Below are positions 16,633 to 26,819 of a stretch of 30,695 nucleotides of DNA, in pieces. The DNA is from Chrysochromulina parva (lineage: Eukaryota > Haptophyta > Prymnesiales > Chrysochromulinaceae): the NCBI GenBank assembly GCA_002887195.1, contig PJAB01000287.1, positions 1-30,695 of the forward strand. The letters run 5' to 3'. A model generated the notes under the pieces. It did no database searches. It worked only from the letters and a program-made list of their open reading frames with translations, and had not been told where the DNA came from. The first letter of the stretch is position 1. Each line of letters starts with the position of its first letter. The position numbers and the translations under genes were made by a program.

Positions 16633-17242
16633 CGTTCGCCGCAGTCGCAGGTAGTGTGAACTGTCCCTGTTAAAACCTGTCGTCTCTACTCATAGAAGAT
16701 TAGAGTCTGGCCCCATAATCACGTGGCCTAAATTGCGACTCAATTACCGGTAGTAACCACCTCGTCGAGAAGTTTGCTCGTCCCAGGGTGCCCACGTGCA
16801 AGTGAGCGAGCGAGCGCGAGCCGGCGTCGTCAGTACCCGGCACAGTTTTTGTTGAGGTCTTGGCCCTGCTTCTCGGTGTGTCCCGCCAGGGCGATCGGTC
16901 CACCGAATATGCAGCTCGCAGCATTTCGAGGTGTAGGAGTGGGCTCTCGACCGAACCAAGCGGTGCTAGCCCTGCCAGCCTCGCTGCGTGACGATCACGG
17001 TGGATGCCACGAGTTGCGAGCGACTGTCTACTACCGCGGCGTGCCCATCCTGTCTGCGGGCGGTATTGCCTGCGAGATCGGCGATAACAGATGCGAGGAA
17101 ATGCGGATGTTTCAGCCATTGCTGCGGCCCAACCTAACAATCGCGGCAGGAGCACTGAACAGCTGCCGCGGCCCTTGGTCGCTTCCATTGGACGATCCAA
17201 TCGTCCACCATCTTTTCTGCATCATGCTCCGCCGCAACGCAG
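16633..17242. other. Divergent upstream region, COMMD10 / methyltransferase
   Basis: Contains the 5' flanks of both genes. A plus frame from ATG 16909 (MQLAAFRGVGVGSRPNQ) to about 17240 may hold one or more first exons of the downstream methyltransferase. A donor-like CGAG/GTGTAG lies at 16931 and a good pyrimidine-rich acceptor (CATCTTTTCTG ... CGCAACGCAG) ends at 17242. No repeat or RNA gene seen. Confidence 0.4.
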
Positions 17243-18208
17243 AAGCCAGCGCTCAAAGTTGCAACCGACCTGCCGACAGACGTGGTGATTGCTGCGCTCG
17301 AGGCTGCTGCGAATGCACCCACGCCCGCTTTCAATGTGGACGACCACTATCAGCTTGCCGGGGCTGTGATCGCCGCGAATCGCGACGTACCCGAAGACGT
17401 GGCCCACCAACTTGAGGTCGGCACCTTCCTGTGCCACACCGCCGTCTTTCAGGCAGCCGTTGCCCGCGAGCTCGGGGTTTCCGCGCGCATGGTCGTGCAT
17501 GCTATCGACAAGGGGGGTGGTGCCAGACGCTATTGCGACAGATGGAATCAGGATCGAAAGCAGGGCCCGCCTGTGCACTTCCACCAGGGCACAGCCATCA
17601 CCATTCCACTGACCGTGCCGATCTACCCGCTGCGCCTCTTCTTCGAGGATTCCGTGCATGATTACATGTGGACCAAGCGTGCTTTCGACGCCTTCGAGCC
17701 GTACCTCGTCGAGGGAGGCGTGGTAGTGATGCACGATGTGGGCTGCTGCGGCAACGAGTACCCGGAACTTCAAAGGTTTGGGCGCGAGCGCATGTTCCGC
17801 AACAGCCAGTACCGCGAGATTCGATCTCCGCTGCCCTCGACGTGGGCCGAGCTCAATGAGACGCAGAGGAGCCGGATGCTCGCGGGGCTGCGGGGCTGTC
17901 TCGACAACCGGCCTCGGTACCGTGCGCCAGCGGAGATGACCACACCGGCCACCATGGAGACCGACTGCAACGAGCTCTGCCGGACCTCGAATTTCTCGCG
18001 TAAGGCGTCACTCGGGTACGCTTGGAGCATGTGCATGAACACGCGCGTCTTCCAGCGCATCGTACGGCAGAGAGCGCCGCTCGTGCTGCGCGTGGAGCGC
18101 CAGAAAGAGTGGCCAGGGAAGCAGCAAGGGGTTCCACGCGAGTGGGACCTCGGCGACGGCTGCGATCCGGGGGTGCTAGCAAAGTCGGAAAGTCGAGAGC
18201 TGCTCTAA
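17243..18208 (+). CDS. Class I methyltransferase-like protein (Methyltransf_24 type), 5' end unresolved
   Basis: The frame is open from 17159 to TAA 18208 without an N-terminal ATG, so the first codons must come from an upstream exon. I start the exon after the acceptor AG at 17241-17242. About 320 residues are visible. Motif I is VAHQLEVGTFLCHTAVFQAA, motif II VVHAIDKGGG, then HFHQGTAITIPL, LFFEDSVHDYMWTKRAFDAF and EPYLVEGGVVVMHDVG. The motif order fits SAM-dependent class I methyltransferases of the Methyltransf_24 kind, often linked to sugar or polysaccharide modification. The GxGxG part of motif I is weak (EVGTFLC), so catalytic activity is not certain. The Cys-rich C-terminal region (CNELCRTSNF) is unlike the family core. 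Substrate unknown. Confidence 0.65.
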   Translation, partial: KPALKVATDLPTDVVIAALEAAANAPTPAFNVDDHYQLAGAVIAANRDVPEDVAHQLEVGTFLCHTAVFQAAVARELGVSARMVVHAIDKGGGARRYCDRWNQDRKQGPPVHFHQGTAITIPLTVPIYPLRLFFEDSVHDYMWTKRAFDAFEPYLVEGGVVVMHDVGCCGNEYPELQRFGRERMFRNSQYREIRSPLPSTWAELNETQRSRMLAGLRGCLDNRPRYRAPAEMTTPATMETDCNELCRTSNFSRKASLGYAWSMCMNTRVFQRIVRQRAPLVLRVERQKEWPGKQQGVPREWDLGDGCDPGVLAKSESRELL

Positions 18209-18477
18209 TCAGAGCCATGGCGGTGAAGCATTTGTGTCATGTTTGTTGACTTTTACGTTTTAGCATCAAAGCATGTGCGTTTCAGGCGACTGCGGGTCAG
18301 AGTCAGCGTGTTGAAAAAATCCGTGCCGCGTGCCGTGCCGAAAACAATAATAACGTACGTACATGCTACACGCGAGCGCTCGAAAACTGACAGAGGAGGT
18401 GCAAGTTTTGGTCTAGACCGAGGACGAGGCCCGCTGTTCACGGATCTTCACACCGGCGACGCGCCTCTTGGCGGCAC

Positions 18478-19952
18478 ATGGGGGTGCCCACTTTTTACCG
18501 ATGGCTGCACGATCACTACCCAAAGTGCGTCACCGACTACGTCGAGGCTCCTGCCTCGATGACCGACGAAACGTGGCCCGAGAACGGAAACGGCATCGAG
18601 GTTGACAACTTTGTGCGCGCCACCCCGACCCCATACATCATGCGTCGCTCAGTGTGCCTTTCACTCCTTCTGACTCACTCGCACCCTCTTGGATTTGCAG
18701 TATATTGACTTTAATCAGGTCGTCCACCATGCCACGCACCCGCCTGACCGGCCAGTGCCGCCCGACCGCGCGGCGGCCTTCCGCGCCGTCTTCCGTGCCT
18801 TCGACCGGCTCGTGCTGGCGGCGAAGCCACGCCGCCTTCTGGTCGTCGCCTTTGACGGCGTCGCGCCGCGCGCCAAGATGAACCAGCAGCGTGCACGCCG
18901 CTTCCTTGCGGCGCGCGAGCGCGGCGCCGAGCTCGCCTCTCAGTCGGCCGCGGCGATTGCATGGGGTGTGCCGCCGCCTGCGGAGGCGTTCGACCACAAC
19001 GCGATTACGCCGGGCACCGAATTCATGGCAGAGCTCGGCGCGGCCCTCCGCCAGCATATTGCATCGCGCGTGGCCGCGGGCGGCGCCTTTGGGAGTCTGA
19101 CCATAGTGCTTTCGGACGCGGCGGTCGCGGGTGAGGGCGAGCATAAGATAGCAGCGATCGTCCGCGCACAACGGGCGCAGCCGGGGTATGATCCCAGCAC
19201 GACGCACTTGCTGTACGGCCTCGACGCCGACCTCGTCATGATCGGCCTCGCCACGCACGAACGCCGCTTCTACCTGTTGCGGGACTGGGTGCCACTCGGG
19301 CGCGAGCGCTTCATCGAGCGCTGTGACCTGTGCGGGCGCGAGGGCCATCGAGCGCTCGCTTGCCCGATCCTGTCGGCTGCGCGCGCTGCACAGACAGAGG
19401 AGCAGCGCGTCGCTGCCGCAGCCGCCGTCGACCAGCCTCCTCCCCTCCTCCTCCTCTCTCTCGGTATCCTGCGAGAGTACCTTCTCCATTCGCTTCGGCC
19501 GGAGGCCCTCTCCACCGCTGCCCTCGGCGCCGCTGCCCTCGGCACGGGCGCTGAGGACGCGAGCGCTCCCAAGGACAGCGACGAGGCCGACGCGGAGGAG
19601 GAGGAGGAGGAGGCGGGCGCGCTGGGTGATGAATGGTGGGACAGTGAGCGGGTACTCGACGATTTCGTCCTCCTCACCTTTTTGGTCGGCAACGACTTCC
19701 TTCCGCCGCTGCCGACGCTCACGATTGCCAACGGCGGGCTTGACGCTTGCCTCGACACGTACCGCACGGTTCGGCGCGCCATCGGCGGCTATTTGGTGCG
19801 CGAGGGTACCTTGCAGCTCCGCCCCTTCCGTCGCTACCTGCGAGCTCTTGTCGCGGTCGAGGTGGCGAATATCTCGAGTGCTCGGGCCGCGAGCAAGGTG
19901 GCAGCGTGCAAGCGCCCCAAGCTGCCCATGCCCGCCCCAACCGGCGGCACTA

Positions 19953-20011
<59 letters not shown>

Positions 20012-21367
20012 AGGGTGGGCAGTGAGGACACTGGCAGCGGCAGTGAAGGCGTCGAGGCAACCACAGAGGAGGCGGTCGCGCGGGCAGTTGGGATGGAAGC
20101 CGTCGCTTGGGTAGGCGCATCGAGCATGCCACACGCCACGAGCGGCGAGGGCGGAAGCGGTTTCAACGGCGGCGGCGACGGCAGCGGCGGCAGCGGCGGC
20201 GATGAGGGGCGCAGCGCGAGGATGGCAGCAGAGTGGCGGGCGGTGGAGGATAAGCAGCGATTCGGGGCGTCCTTTGACGAAGCGGCGAGGGAGCAGCTGT
20301 GCGCGGACTATCTGCAGGCGCTCGGATGGTGCGCCCACTACTACTATCAAGGCTGCCCGGACTGGCGCTTCTTCCTAGGCCACCACTACGCGCCCTTCGC
20401 TTTCGACCTTGCACGGTACGCGCCGCGCTGGGCGCCGGCGCGCTGGGGGGACGCGCCACCGTTACAGCCTCTCGAGCAGCTCTTCTGCGTCCTACCACCC
20501 GCCTCGGCCCCGTTGTTGCCCGCGTCGTACGCCGACGCACTGCGAGCGCGCGACACGGCGCTCGCCGAGATCGCGCCTCTCTTCCCCGACGAGATTGAGC
20601 TTGATTACCGCGGCAAGAAGCATGCTTGGCAGGCGGTCGTCTTGCTCCCATTCCTTCCGCTCGCCCGCGTCCTCGCACTCCTCGCGCCACTCCCTCTGAG
20701 CGATGCCGAGGGAGCTCGAGGGGCCAATGAGAACTACCCTTTGGTCTTCACTGCCGCCACCGCCACTCTCGCCGCCGCCGCCGCTGCATCGACTGCGTCC
20801 GTCGCGCCCGCCGCCGCGCCCGCTGCCGCGCCCGCCGCCGCGCCCGTCGCCGCGCCTGTCGCCGGCTGGGTCGCAGTGGGGTGGGAAGCGGGTGCCCTCG
20901 CTGGACACGTGGCGATCCTCCGGGCGGCGGCGCGCCGTGCATGCCTCAAGCCTCCGCCATGCCTGGCCTCGCCAACTGCGATGCCTTCCTCCATGTCTGC
21001 CTCCAGTGCCCCCCGCGTGTGGGTCGCTCGGTACGCCGCCCCCTCGCCCACGCCGCACCACCGCAGCGTGCTCCTCGGCGCTGGCACGCCGCTGCAGCCC
21101 TCGCTCACGTGGAGAGACCTCGTGGCCGCTGGCGGCAGGCTGGGCCGCGGGAGCGGAGTAGCCGCCGCCGCTGGTGAGCACGGGCGCGGGCGCGGCCGGG
21201 CGGGCGCGGGCGCTGGCGGGCGAGGGGCCGGGGCGATGCAGCCCAAGCCCAAGCCCAAACCAAGCGGCGGCACTGGCAAGCGGAGGTTGGGTGGCACTGC
21301 CGGCGATGCCGCGTCAGCACTCTCTCCGGACGGTGGCGGCGGCCTCTTTGGGTTTAGCATCGTCTGA
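18478..21367 (+). CDS. XRN2: XRN2/Rat1-type 5'-3' exoribonuclease
   Basis: Exon 1 is 18478-18612 and exon 2 is 18701-21367; the 88-bp intron runs GTGCGC to GGATTTGCAG. Splicing joins IEVDNF to YIDFNQVVHHATHP, matching the XRN signature FDNLYLDMNGIIHxCTHP. The 933-residue product starts MGVPTFYRWLHDHYP (Met1-Gly2 as in all XRNs). It has the DGVAPRAKMNQQRARRF block, metal-binding GEGEHKI (about 189) and LDADLVMIGLATHE (about 218), a CCHC knuckle C253-x2-C-x4-H-x4-C266, and LVGNDFLPPLPTL (about 374). The CCHC knuckle and the length favour nuclear XRN2/Rat1 over cytoplasmic XRN1. It degrades 5'-monophosphate RNA and acts in termination and rRNA processing. Lineage-specific insertions are an acidic stretch, an EGG repeat, an Ala-Pro stretch and an RG-rich C-terminus. 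Confidence 0.96.
19955..20008 (+). repeat. 9-bp coding minisatellite (EGG x 6)
   Basis: Six in-frame copies of GAGGGCGGC/T inside XRN2, between the two conserved regions. It encodes a flexible Gly/Glu loop. Confidence 0.92.
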
Positions 21368-21568
21368 ACTGCGGCTTAACCTTAAACGTATGCGACGACG
21401 CCTGTGGCCTGTGACCTGTGGGTGCACTCTCTGTCTCTCATGTCCGGTCTCAAGCGGAGCACCGGGTCACACTAGCTACCCCCTCGGGCGCTACGCGCTA
21501 ACATCGGTCGATGGTACATGCGACTAAACATGCGACTTCTAGAATGTAATGTAATGGGTGGTTTGCGG

Positions 21569-23974
21569 TCACCACCATGCACGTTTGGCGCTCACACCCT
21601 TCGGCTTCGCTGCCTTCGCCTTCGGTCCCTCCTTTTCCGAATCGGCCGCCGCCGTCGCCGTCGATGCCGTAGCCCTCTCCTCCTCCGCCGCCGTTGCAGC
21701 CTTCGCCGCCCTTTCCTCCGCTGCCGTTGCAGCCTTCGCCGCCCTCACCTCCCCCGCCTGCGCCGTAGCCGCCACCAATGCCGCCACTGCGGATCGGAGC
21801 GTTTCCTTACCAACCACGATTATGATCGCCGACCGTAGATCCCGCTTGTCAAGCTCGCCGCTGTCGTACAATGCAAGGAGTTCGTCCAATTTGTTAAGCT
21901 CTTCGTCGCTGCAATCGACCGCAAGGCGCTTGCATGCTGCGATGAGTTTCAGATGGCTGAAGCGCCAGGCCGCCTCGCTGTCTACCTCCTGGTCCTTGAG
22001 GCATGCTTCGACCGTCTCTGTCCCGACTAATCGTTGGAGAGTCGCGCTCAGAGTGCGCTTGTCCAGCTCGCCATGATCATACTTGACGAGAAGCCCATCC
22101 AGCGTCCCGCGCAGCTTGTCATCACAATTGGGCGCGATGCGCTTGCACGCCGCGATGAGTGCCAAGGTGCTCGAGCGCCAGGCCATCTCCCTCTCGCGAG
22201 TCAGCGGCGCGGCAGATGGCACTGGTGATTCGCTCTCCACTTGCAAGTGAAGGCCTTCCATGCGAAGTTGCGAACGCTCGAGACGGTTTTCAGCAACCTG
22301 GGACGCCATCGACTTGGGCCTCGCGCTCGACTGCGAACCGGCCGGCTTAGCCTCGATCTCGGTCTCGATCTCAATCTCGGCGACACCGGCCGCCTTGGAC
22401 TCGATCTCGGTCTCGATCTCGGCGGCGACAGTTCTCTCGGCAGCAGCTTTTACCGCGGCCTCGGCAGCGGCCTTCTCGGCCGCCGCCTTCTCGGCCGCGG
22501 ACTTCTCGGCCGCCGCCTTCTCGGCCGCCGCCTTCTCGGCCGCCGCCTTCTCGGCCGCGGCCTTCTCGGCCGCGGCCTTCTCGGCCGCCGCCTCCTCGGC
22601 CGCCGCCTTCTCGGCCACCGCCATCTCGGCCACCAACTTCTCGGCAACGGCCTTTTCGGCTGCCGCCATCTCGGCCGCCGCCTTCTCGGCCGCGGCGTCG
22701 GCAGCCAGCCGCTCGGCCGCGGCTTCGGCAGCCAGCCGCTCGGCCTCAGCCTGCTCCGCCGCCAGCCGCTCGGCCACGGCTTCGGCAGCCAGCCGCTCGG
22801 CCTCAGCCTTTGCTTCGGCAGCTGCTTTGACCTTGGCTTGTCGCTTGCCTTCTCTGAGCAGGAAATCGTACGCAATTGCTTGGGCGGCGGCCTGCTCGGC
22901 AGCATCTTGAGCCTTGGCTTCGGCGATGGCTTGTGCTTCTGCGGCGGCTTGCTCAGCGGAGGCTTTTGCCTTTGCCTCGAGGATGGCTTCTGAGGCCTCG
23001 GCTTCGGCGGCGGCCTGCTCGACGGCGGCTTTGGCCTTGGCGATAGCCCGCTCGGCATCAGCTTTCGCCCTTTTTTCGTCGGCGGCCTGTTCGGCAGCTC
23101 TTTGGGCCTCGGCATCGGCGACATCCTCTGCTGCCGCCCGTGCCTTGGCCGCGTAGATGGCCTCCTTGGCAGCCGTGCGCTGCCTGGCGGCCTCGAGAGA
23201 AGCCTGCCGGGCTTCCTCCGCCGCGCGCTTCTCCTCCGCCGCCTGCTGCCGGGCTTCATCTGCGATCTGCTTCGCCTGGGCCTCCGCCTGAGCTTTCGCC
23301 GCCTCCACGACCGCCGCTTCCCGCGCCTTGCGTCCTAACTCCGCCGCCTTGAGTTCTTTCGCAGCAAGCTTGGCGTCGTGGGCCATCTGCTCGGGTGATT
23401 TCACACTAAAGTGGATTGGGCCAGACTCGGAAGCCTTCAAGTTTCCGACCGCAACCTCGCCGCCAGCGCCCTTGAACGTGCCTTTCAAGGGCGCTGGAAT
23501 CTCCCTTCCAGCCTCTCCCTTCCAGCGCTCCCTTCCAGCGCTCGAAGATGGAAGGTCCCCAGCGAAGGGAGATGGAAGGCCTTCCAGCCTTCCAGACTTC
23601 CAGCCTTCCAGCCACTCGTGCTGGCCAGCCTTCCAAAGACCCTCGTAGGTGGCGCCGCTCGAGCTCTGAAAACTGCCGTGCCCATCCTTCTTTCCAGCCT
23701 TCCACTCGCCCACGTAAATGGTGCCGTCGGCAGTCCGGAATGTACCCATTCCATCCCTCTTACCAGCCTTCCACTCGCCCTCGTAGACGTTGCCGTCCGC
23801 ATACCGAAACCTACCGAAACCTTCCATTTCTCCATGACTCCACTCGCCATCGTAGAAGGCGCCGTCAGCAGTCCGGAAAACGCCGCGCCCATCTTCCTGG
23901 CCAGCCTTGTTGCGCTGGCCAGTGTAGCCCAAAGAGGTGCCCGATGCGAATTTCGCGTAAATCGCGGCGGCCAT
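21569..23974 (-). CDS. MORN-repeat protein with long Ala/Glu/Lys helix and duplicated C-terminal domain
   Basis: ATG 23974, 801 residues. About five MORN motifs lie in the first 130 residues (GRGVFRTADGAFYDGEWSHG, GFGRFRYADGNVYEGEWKAG, and so on), a membrane-phospholipid or dimerising module. A linker follows, then some 400 residues of almost pure Ala, Glu, Lys and Arg. These include a 15-bp repeat encoding AAAEK (about 22440-22700), predicted as a long single helix or coiled coil. Near the C-terminus are two tandem copies of an unknown 66-70 residue domain sharing AWRxSxLxLIAACKRxA, a conserved Cys, and Y-x2-GELDKR-x-L. An Ala/Glu-rich tail ends KRAWW. The layout suggests a cytoskeletal or membrane-attached spacer protein, as MORN proteins often are in protists. 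It sits head to tail with the ankyrin protein, 155 bp away. The C-terminal domain is not one I can name. Confidence 0.85.
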   Translation of the reverse strand: MAAAIYAKFASGTSLGYTGQRNKAGQEDGRGVFRTADGAFYDGEWSHGEMEGFGRFRYADGNVYEGEWKAGKRDGMGTFRTADGTIYVGEWKAGKKDGHGSFQSSSGATYEGLWKAGQHEWLEGWKSGRLEGLPSPFAGDLPSSSAGRERWKGEAGREIPAPLKGTFKGAGGEVAVGNLKASESGPIHFSVKSPEQMAHDAKLAAKELKAAELGRKAREAAVVEAAKAQAEAQAKQIADEARQQAAEEKRAAEEARQASLEAARQRTAAKEAIYAAKARAAAEDVADAEAQRAAEQAADEKRAKADAERAIAKAKAAVEQAAAEAEASEAILEAKAKASAEQAAAEAQAIAEAKAQDAAEQAAAQAIAYDFLLREGKRQAKVKAAAEAKAEAERLAAEAVAERLAAEQAEAERLAAEAAAERLAADAAAEKAAAEMAAAEKAVAEKLVAEMAVAEKAAAEEAAAEKAAAEKAAAEKAAAEKAAAEKAAAEKSAAEKAAAEKAAAEAAVKAAAERTVAAEIETEIESKAAGVAEIEIETEIEAKPAGSQSSARPKSMASQVAENRLERSQLRMEGLHLQVESESPVPSAAPLTREREMAWRSSTLALIAACKRIAPNCDDKLRGTLDGLLVKYDHGELDKRTLSATLQRLVGTETVEACLKDQEVDSEAAWRFSHLKLIAACKRLAVDCSDEELNKLDELLALYDSGELDKRDLRSAIIIVVGKETLRSAVAALVAATAQAGEVRAAKAATAAEERAAKAATAAEEERATASTATAAADSEKEGPKAKAAKPKGVSAKRAWW
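22443..22705. repeat. 15-bp coding repeat (AAAEK)
   Basis: Many near-identical units of TTCTCGGCCGCCGCC on plus, reading AAAEK on minus, inside the MORN protein's helical region. Less regular LAAEA units continue to about 22800. Confidence 0.85.
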
Positions 23975-24129
23975 TGGGTCCAAGGCAGTCAAGGGTTCGC
24001 AGGGAGGAGAAGCGAACAAGACCACCTCTCCAAAGTCGGGTTTGAGTAAAACTGACCAAACTAGGTAACTTTAGAAGTGCGTTTTAACCACGTCGCCCGT
24101 ACGCGACTGCAGTTCTGCATTGCTTAGGG

Positions 24130-26450
24130 CTACCGGCCTCGTTTTTGCTGCCTAAGGAGCTTCTTCTCCATCTGCGCGAGCTTCTCCTCCTCGCTCTTCT
24201 CGCCTGCCTTGCGCTCCGGCTTGTGGCTCTTCTTCTCGGCGGTGTGCCTAGCGCGCAGCTCCATGGCCTGCATCAGCTTGGACTGCGCCTCGCCGAGCAG
24301 CGCCGCGTTGCAACCGCCAAGAGCGGCCGCCGCATCGAGCGCCTCCCGCAGCGCATCCGTCGTGCCCTTTTTGGGCGGCGACGCGCCGCGTGTCTTGAGG
24401 TGCGTGTCGCCTATCTTGGCCTTCATCGCATCGTCGGCGATGGGCACGACCGCATCGCACAGGTCTTTGAGGCGCAGCTCGAGCGCCGCGCGCTCACGCC
24501 GTAGCTTCAGGTCGGTGGCCTTGGCTTCCTCTTGATGGGCGACCGCCTTGAGGGCGGCCTCGCGTCGCTGATTCGCCGTCTCCCTCATCTTCGCCGCCTT
24601 CGCCTTCTGACTGCGTGGCAACTTGGCGTGCGCATTCGACAGCATGGGCTCGTGGATCGTGTCTTTCGGCTTCGAAGGCTTCGGAGGCGTCGACGTGGCC
24701 CCCGACTGGGCTGCTCCCGGAGGCGTCGCTTTCGCCTTCGCCCCCGGCGGCTGCGTCTGCGTCTGCGTCTGCTGCTGCCCCTGCTGCTGCTGCTGCCCCT
24801 TTGGCTGCTGCCCCAGCTGCCCCTGCGCTGGCTGCTCGCCCGCGAGCCTGGCGATCTTCTGCTGGCGCTGGCGCTGCTGCACCGGGTCGAAGACGAAACC
24901 CTTTTGCTTCTCCTCCTTGGCGGCCGCCGTGAGCAGCGCGACGGTCCGGTCGGGCGCTGACCCTTTCGGGGCGTTCGCCGTCGCATTGTCGAGGGCGGTG
25001 GCTCCCCATTTGTTCTCGATGAGGGAGGAGGCGTGCGCATGGAGCAATAGCTCGATGATCGCGCCGTGGTGCTTGCGCGCCGCCCAATGCATCGGTGTCG
25101 ACTCCTCCTTATTGATGAAGTCAACCAGCGCGCCACTCTCGATGAGCATCACAGTGACAGCCTCGTGCCCCTTGCGCGCGGCCCAATGCAGCGGCGAGTT
25201 CCCATCCGAGTCGGCGGCGTTGACCATCGCGGCAAGATCGGCCTGCGTGAGCACGCCCTTACCCGAGCTCACGATGTCCTGCACAGCCCCGATGAGCGTC
25301 TCCGCTACCTCCGTGAACCCCTTGATGGACGCCATGATCAAGGGCGTCGAGCCCTCGCTGTCGCGCGCGAGGATAGCCTGGGCGATGTCGTTCGCATCCG
25401 ACTCGCCGATGAGATCGAGCAGCTTGTCGAGCTCTGCCTGACCACCCTTGAGCGCGCACTTCCACACCTGCTTGCGAAGCCCCCGACGTACGCGCGCGCG
25501 CGAAAGCCAAAGCCGTATCGAACGACGCATTCTCCATCTGTTGAAGTCCTGAGTGCCCGACTGTAGGTGGAAGCCTACGAATGTGAGCTCGATCCACGCC
25601 TGGAAGGCGCGCTTCTGGGAGCCCATCATGAAGCCGGCGAGGCCCTGGCGCATCTGCTGGATCTGGTCCATCAGCTCGAGCCACTTGCCAAACCCGTGGC
25701 GCATCATGCGCCCCTCGGGCGTCATCATCCGCGCGGCCATCGCCATCTTCTCGCGACTGCGCTTGACCGCGGCGGCCACGTCCGACCTGTGGGGAAGGGG
25801 CGAGGCGCCGTGGTGAGCACATGCATGCAAGGGAGCGGCTGCAGTGCGGTCGTAGCGCGGCTGTCCGACCATTTGTTCCAACACATGCGCGCCTTGCGGT
25901 TCCGGATGGCGTTGCCGCCCTTGCGAAGCTTGCGTAGCTGCTCCATCTGTGCATGCATCTTGTGCAGCGCTAGCCGGCAGCCGGCGAGTACAAAGCTGCT
26001 GCACGCCTTCTTCATCGCCTCCTTTCGCCGTTTGATCCACACGAGCTGCCGAATGAATTTCTTCATGCTGCGCCCCTCGGGCGTAAACTGCGCCCTAGCC
26101 TGTGCAAGCTTGCGCGTCAACTCGTGCTTCTCCTCCACCATCTCCAACCACCGAGTGTACAGCTTGCGAACCTTGGAGTTGATGATGCCGCGCACCGCAG
26201 CCATCATCAGCTCTTTTGCACGCCGCCCCGCCTCCCAAGTCGCGTGCCACTGCAAGAGGCCCTTCTTGAGCGGGACATTGGCCATGCTGGCCAGCGCGCG
26301 ACGCAGCTTGTCAAGCTTGGCCTTCTTCTCGGCGTGCGCGTCCATCCAACGGAAGAGGTAACGCGCTCGATCGCCATAGGCGACCGCCCGGACGGCTCGC
26401 GAACCGGCTATCGCCGCCTTCGGCGCAAAGCACTTGCAGAAGCACTCCAT
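24130..26450 (-). CDS. Ankyrin protein with W-rich (SFI1/IQ-like) helical repeats
   Basis: Exon 1 is 26450-25870 and exon 2 is 25786-24130; the 83-bp intron runs GTCGGACAG to CCTTCCCCACAG. Splicing joins CWNKW to SDVAAAVKRSREKM, for 745 residues in all. The start ATG 26450 gives MECFCKCF, a possible acylation site. Residues about 20-310 are helical repeats with spaced Trp and basic residues (LLQWHATWEAGRRAKELMMA, LYTRWLEMVEEKHELTRKLA) and a repeated TPEGRxM motif, like centrin- or calmodulin-binding SFI1/IQ repeats. Ankyrin repeats follow (STPLIMASIKGFTEVAETLI, GNSPLHWAARKGHEAVTVML, STPMHWAARKHHGAIIELLL). Then come a Gln-rich linker (QQQQQGQQQTQTQTQ) and a basic coiled-coil C-terminus ending in a KKLLRQQKRGR-type tail. 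A cytoskeletal scaffold role is likely but inferred. Confidence 0.88.
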
Positions 26451-26819
26451 TCCGCACTCGCCGCTGCCAGCGTTCCGTGCTGCGTGCACGACCCCGCCCG
26501 GCTGGCGAGCGATGCCCGGCGCACCACCACCGAGAGAGAGCGGAGGCAAAGACGCCGATTTGGTTTTGGAATCGCGCCGAGTTGAGCGACACGTCTTCAC
26601 ACTTCAGTCGTCAGTTCGCGGCCCCAATCGGGGGGAAGTAAGTGCGTCCTCTCGTCTGATACCCATCTACACCCCTCTTCCACTTCTAAACTCAATGAAG
26701 GTGGGCATACCTCCGGACCAGTTTGCCGCAAGAGCCAAGAGACAGATTCCGGACGGGCGGGGGGTCCAAAACTAATACTTATAATTGGTTGCTGCTTTAC
26801 AACCTACTGTAACCGACAC
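26451..26819. other. Intergenic region
   Basis: Holds the 5' flank of the ankyrin gene and the 3' flank of the SGNH hydrolase. A minus frame without ATG extends upstream of 26450 to about 26600, so a longer first exon is possible. Nothing else was recognised. Confidence 0.4.

Noticed and set aside
18638..20350. 570-codon minus-strand frame opposite XRN2
   Set aside because: Antisense shadow; every conserved XRN motif is on the plus strand.
22241..22993. Plus-strand Leu/Gly/Arg-rich frames opposite the AAAEK repeat
   Set aside because: Repeat-driven antisense frames (LLGRRLLGRG type) produced by the 15-bp unit.
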